From an uncultured Lachnospiraceae bacterium (GTDB lineage Bacteria > Bacillota > Clostridia > Lachnospirales > Lachnospiraceae), in the NCBI GenBank assembly GCA_910583605.1, contig CAJTXN010000003.1, positions 143,923 to 207,922 of the forward strand: 64,000 bases of DNA, in the 5' to 3' direction. The position numbers and the translations under genes are program-made. Below are positions 60,905-64,000 of this stretch, one piece after another (the stretch's first letter is position 1; the number at the start of each line of letters is the position of its first letter). A model generated the notes under the pieces. The model saw only the letters and a program-made list of their open reading frames with translations. It was not told the DNA's origin and did no database searches.

Positions 60905-63784
60905 TTATTTCCATCGAGCTGTGGAAGAATCCCAAGTTAAATGTTTTTCAAAAATATCAACAAGAGAAGAATATTTGCTGGAGAGCTTTTCTAGCCAACC
61001 ATTTTGAATTAGAATTTCCATAAGTCCATTATCGTATAATTCAGGAGTAGATAATGAACCATTTGATTTTACCATATATTTAGCTTGGCGAATTATATTG
61101 TGTTCAATTTCCGACACATCTTCCTCAGCGTTATGCTTGATAGGGGCATCACTTCTGGAAAAAATCAATATAGAATCACCGTTTAATGATTTTTTAGGAC
61201 TAATAATGTTTTTTAATGTGACGGTTTTATCCACGTGTATCTGGGTAATAAATCTAAAACAATTTTTCTCTAAAATTGATATTAACTCGTTCCAAACATT
61301 TAGATTGCAATCGTGGAAATATAAACATAAATAATGATTAGGTTTTAACTTTTGTGAGCACATATTAAAAACCAAATCCAATAAATGAAAATAGTCCTCT
61401 CTGTTTTTGTTGCGAGATGGGGCGGAAGATACAATTATTTCGTCGTTTAGATTATAATCTAAATTTAAAAATGGTTTATATAATTGCATATATTCCGAAT
61501 ATAAAACCTGTTCGAGGTAGGGCGGATCAGTAATGATTAAATCAACACCATTGTTAGGTATATCTTGTTCTGTGATCAACTGACTGCCTTTCTGCATAAG
61601 TAAACATTTCCCTGGTGAAAGCATATTATAGGACTCAACGATTTGTGAATCAGCATAATTTTCTTTCATAAACGGAATGACATCATAAAATTTCTTGATT
61701 TTTTTTGTGTAAATATCAATAATATTTTTCTCAACACAATCTGTTTTGGGTATCCATAATGGCCATTGTGAATTTGAATGTTTATCGGTTATTTTGCATA
61801 AATGCAGTATGGACATAAGAATATACTTCAAAATATTTTGATATGCGGGTTCGTACTTTTTAATGCTGCTAAGTATCTCGTCTAAAACAGAAATATTTCG
61901 ACCTGTAAAAATATTTTTTATATCGTCATTTTCTGTTACGGCAATTTTGGAATTGTACAGCAAACTAGTGCTTGTGACATTTTCAAGTTTGCGTGTTGCA
62001 GTTAACTTGGTATAATCCATTTTATCAGGTGATTTAACGCCCTTTTTGGTACAATCGCAACTGTAATTTATGGTTTTTATAGTTATATTGGAACCAGTAC
62101 GTTCTGGCTTGTCGAAAACTACCTTTGAAATGGTACCAACAGTATTGCATTTAGGACAAGCCGTTTCATAATAATGCCCTAAAGAATTAAGTTCTTGAAT
62201 AAACTTTTCAAGTGTGTTTTTTACATTAGGAGTGGCATTGATAGATAACAAAAGTTTTGAAATAAACAATGGCATATCGTTAATGTCACAACCTATAGCG
62301 CAACGAGATAAGTCGCTTTTGATTGCTTCAAGTGTTGTTACTCCAGAACCAAGAAAAGGATCAAAAACGACATCGCCCCTATTTGACAAGGCATCTACTA
62401 AGCTGTCACATATATTAAAGGCTTTTTGAGACCAATACATATGTGAGTTATACATTGGATTGTTCTTGCTAGGTGTTAAGTTACATAATTCATTTTTTAA
62501 AGAATCTATATTAACTTGATTAATGTTTTTTTCTCCACACAATATTAGGTATTCCAAAACCTTTTTTTGTTCGCTGTTACGATGATTAGCATGATTATAA
62601 TGCTGCGTAACAACATTTACGCGAGCGTTGGTATAGTGTTTTTGAGCAAGTTCAATTAATTCATCAATGGAAATGGTGTATCTGTCGGTAGCTTGTTTTT
62701 CTCTGTCTTGAGGATAAGCATAGCTAATGGCTAAATTAGTGTTGTTATGTGCACAAAAACTAATTAAGCTTTCCAAGGATTGCTTTGCAGAACTTCGTTG
62801 GCTCAATTTGGATTGGTAACGTCCTTCTGTATATAGTCCTTTCGTATATCCGTTTTTTGTAATCGTTAATTCGGGATATTCATATTTGGCAGCAACATTT
62901 AATAAATGATAATATCTTGAATATTGCATATCTGTATATGGGGGATCGGCATATACTAAGCCAACATTTGAAAATATCTTTTGATCTAGTAAGTCTTCAA
63001 AATTCGAATTGAAAACCATATTCTTTCCTGAAAATTTAGAAAGAGGAACAGTTATATATTCTTTGAACTTCTTTATAAACAACTCATAAACGTTTTTTTG
63101 GCGCTGAATAAACAGGCGAGTTTGGTTTTTTTCAAGACTGAGCGGTTGTGCCATGTGTCCATCCTTAGAAAAAACGGTTTCTTTCATAGCATAAAATAAG
63201 CATGAAAGAAGGGCATTTCTATATTGAGGAAACCGTAAATTAATTATTTTAATAAGACAATCAATATCAAGGGCTTGAGTTATTCCATAATAATTAGTCG
63301 CATAGTACGTTGTAAACAAGTAGAAGTCACATGTTTGCTTTATACTGTCTATAGTTAATTCATTTTGGGTTATATCAGAATATTGATTGTTCCATACAGT
63401 TGGATACAGGTTGTATAAAGCAATCAGTTGTTCGTAGTTTCCTTGATCAAGAGCAAGCTGTTCTTTCTTGACAAAGTCTATAATAGGTTTTGCATGTTTT
63501 TTTATTGTAGTTGTATATTCAATATCTAATGAATTGATAAGTTCGGTTGCAGAGTTAATATCTGCTTGATTTAATATCGCATCAGCAATTATACTTGCAT
63601 AGATTTCTGCATCGTTAGCATACACTTGATAATTATCTCTGAACATGTTACTGACAGCTGCGGAACCGGAAAAAATATCCAATATGGCTTTACCATCTTG
63701 TATATAAGGTTCTATATTTTTTTGTATAAAACTACTAAGGTTGTTTTTACTTCCTTGATAGTTTAAAACAGTAAAATTTTCCAT
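60905..63784 (-). CDS. Two-domain DNA adenine-type methyltransferase
   Basis: A 959-residue protein with two complete methyltransferase domains. Domain 1 is of the D12 (Dam-like) class: NYQGSKNNL, DIFSGSAAVSN near residue 36 and VYADPPYTDMQYSRYY near 278. Domain 2 has the beta/gamma order: DPFLGSGVTTLEA near 475, cysteines CPKC and CDC near 545-575, and LIITDPPYLEQVLYSEY near 753. Domain 2 resembles the N-terminal part of the convergent fusion protein, including the cysteine insert. Two domains in one chain are known from enzymes that modify both strands of an asymmetric site. The start at 63784 follows GGAGGAA; an ATG at 63799 lies before that site. Confidence 0.85.
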   Translation of the reverse strand: MENFTVLNYQGSKNNLSSFIQKNIEPYIQDGKAILDIFSGSAAVSNMFRDNYQVYANDAEIYASIIADAILNQADINSATELINSLDIEYTTTIKKHAKPIIDFVKKEQLALDQGNYEQLIALYNLYPTVWNNQYSDITQNELTIDSIKQTCDFYLFTTYYATNYYGITQALDIDCLIKIINLRFPQYRNALLSCLFYAMKETVFSKDGHMAQPLSLEKNQTRLFIQRQKNVYELFIKKFKEYITVPLSKFSGKNMVFNSNFEDLLDQKIFSNVGLVYADPPYTDMQYSRYYHLLNVAAKYEYPELTITKNGYTKGLYTEGRYQSKLSQRSSAKQSLESLISFCAHNNTNLAISYAYPQDREKQATDRYTISIDELIELAQKHYTNARVNVVTQHYNHANHRNSEQKKVLEYLILCGEKNINQVNIDSLKNELCNLTPSKNNPMYNSHMYWSQKAFNICDSLVDALSNRGDVVFDPFLGSGVTTLEAIKSDLSRCAIGCDINDMPLFISKLLLSINATPNVKNTLEKFIQELNSLGHYYETACPKCNTVGTISKVVFDKPERTGSNITIKTINYSCDCTKKGVKSPDKMDYTKLTATRKLENVTSTSLLYNSKIAVTENDDIKNIFTGRNISVLDEILSSIKKYEPAYQNILKYILMSILHLCKITDKHSNSQWPLWIPKTDCVEKNIIDIYTKKIKKFYDVIPFMKENYADSQIVESYNMLSPGKCLLMQKGSQLITEQDIPNNGVDLIITDPPYLEQVLYSEYMQLYKPFLNLDYNLNDEIIVSSAPSRNKNREDYFHLLDLVFNMCSQKLKPNHYLCLYFHDCNLNVWNELISILEKNCFRFITQIHVDKTVTLKNIISPKKSLNGDSILIFSRSDAPIKHNAEEDVSEIEHNIIRQAKYMVKSNGSLSTPELYDNGLMEILIQNGWLEKLSSKYSSLVDIFEKHLTWDSSTARWK

Positions 63785-63804
63785 GATATATTCCTCCATG
63801 TTCT

Positions 63805-63833
63805 ATTATAATGAGTGGAATGAAAAAAAACAA
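63805..63833 (-). promoter_or_regulatory. Promoter of the two-domain methyltransferase gene
   Basis: On the minus strand TTGTTT (63833-63828), 17 bases, TATAAT (63810-63805). The start codon is 21 bases downstream of the -10 box, so the 5' leader is very short. Confidence 0.7.
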
Positions 63834-64000
63834 TCACAAATAAAAAAATATTAATAAATTTTTCGCATCGGAAAAATGAATAAAATAGTAAAGGTAATAT
63901 AGCAACTGATATGGTATAATAAGATAAGCTTGTATTTAGAACTGAATAGGTAATTGCGAAACAGGGTTGGCGTTTGATGTTTAGAGAAGGCAGATGCCGG
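63834..64000. other. Non-coding end of window with a plus-strand -10-like box
   Basis: No reading frame is visible. TGGTATAAT at 63912-63920 looks like an extended -10 box on the plus strand and may serve a gene beyond the window. Confidence 0.3.

Noticed and set aside
1..64000. tRNA, rRNA or CRISPR arrays
   Set aside because: I looked for cloverleaf-like stretches, rRNA text and regularly spaced repeats with unique spacers and found none that I could support.

Overview
The window looks like a chromosome segment of a Firmicute of the class Clostridia, most probably Lachnospiraceae. The evidence is the AT-rich DNA with strong AGGAGG ribosome binding sites, the gene order of the ribosomal superoperon (including a KOW-domain gene between map and infA), a zinc-type S14, an extended L17, and the biotin, starch and mobile-element gene types. 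All family names come from motif reading; no database search was run.

Layout. (1) 1-6143: mobile-element backbone with a CHC2 primase fragment, VapE-like ATPase, actin-type partition pair with a putative centromere array, an oriT, a MobV relaxase, TnpV and decayed genes. (2) 6196-18877: defence cargo. A three-gene unit (unknown 1218-aa protein, 1763-aa DEAH/DUF1998 helicase, NERD-UvrD helicase) resembles Druantia type III plus one extra gene. It is followed by a dead AlbA-type gene, a YhcG-type nuclease and a small gene. (3) 18878-19793: mostly non-coding, with two arrays of short repeats spaced about one DNA helical turn apart. (4) 19794-32790: chromosomal accessory genes: two small membrane proteins, a DUF1266-DUF2185 protein, an aldo/keto reductase, a large secreted alpha-amylase with three starch-binding modules, bioB behind a BirA-type operator, a vWA surface protein cut by an in-frame stop, and four tandem DUF5104-like lipoproteins. 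(5) 32791-54348: the S10-spc-alpha superoperon (rpsJ to rplQ) with secY, adk, map and infA, then the ECF transporter core (ecfA1, ecfA2, ecfT), a small cysteine-rich protein, truA, and rplM-rpsI. (6) 54349-64000: a second mobile element at the 3' end of rpsI. It has a truncated tyrosine integrase, an oriT, a second MobV relaxase, and an unusual restriction-modification-like cluster.

The two most interesting cargo loci are the helicase trio at 6196-17003 and the cluster at 57082-63784. The second combines a protein with two tandem PD-ExK-like units, a double-HTH protein, a methyltransferase-fold/Mrr fusion whose catalytic motif reads DFPY rather than DPPY, and a convergent protein carrying two intact methyltransferase domains. 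The two relaxase genes belong to different elements but are preceded by oriT-like regions sharing the core ACCCTCGGAGAGC between hairpins. Candidate structured leaders precede rpsJ, rpsM and rplM. No tRNA, rRNA or CRISPR array was seen.
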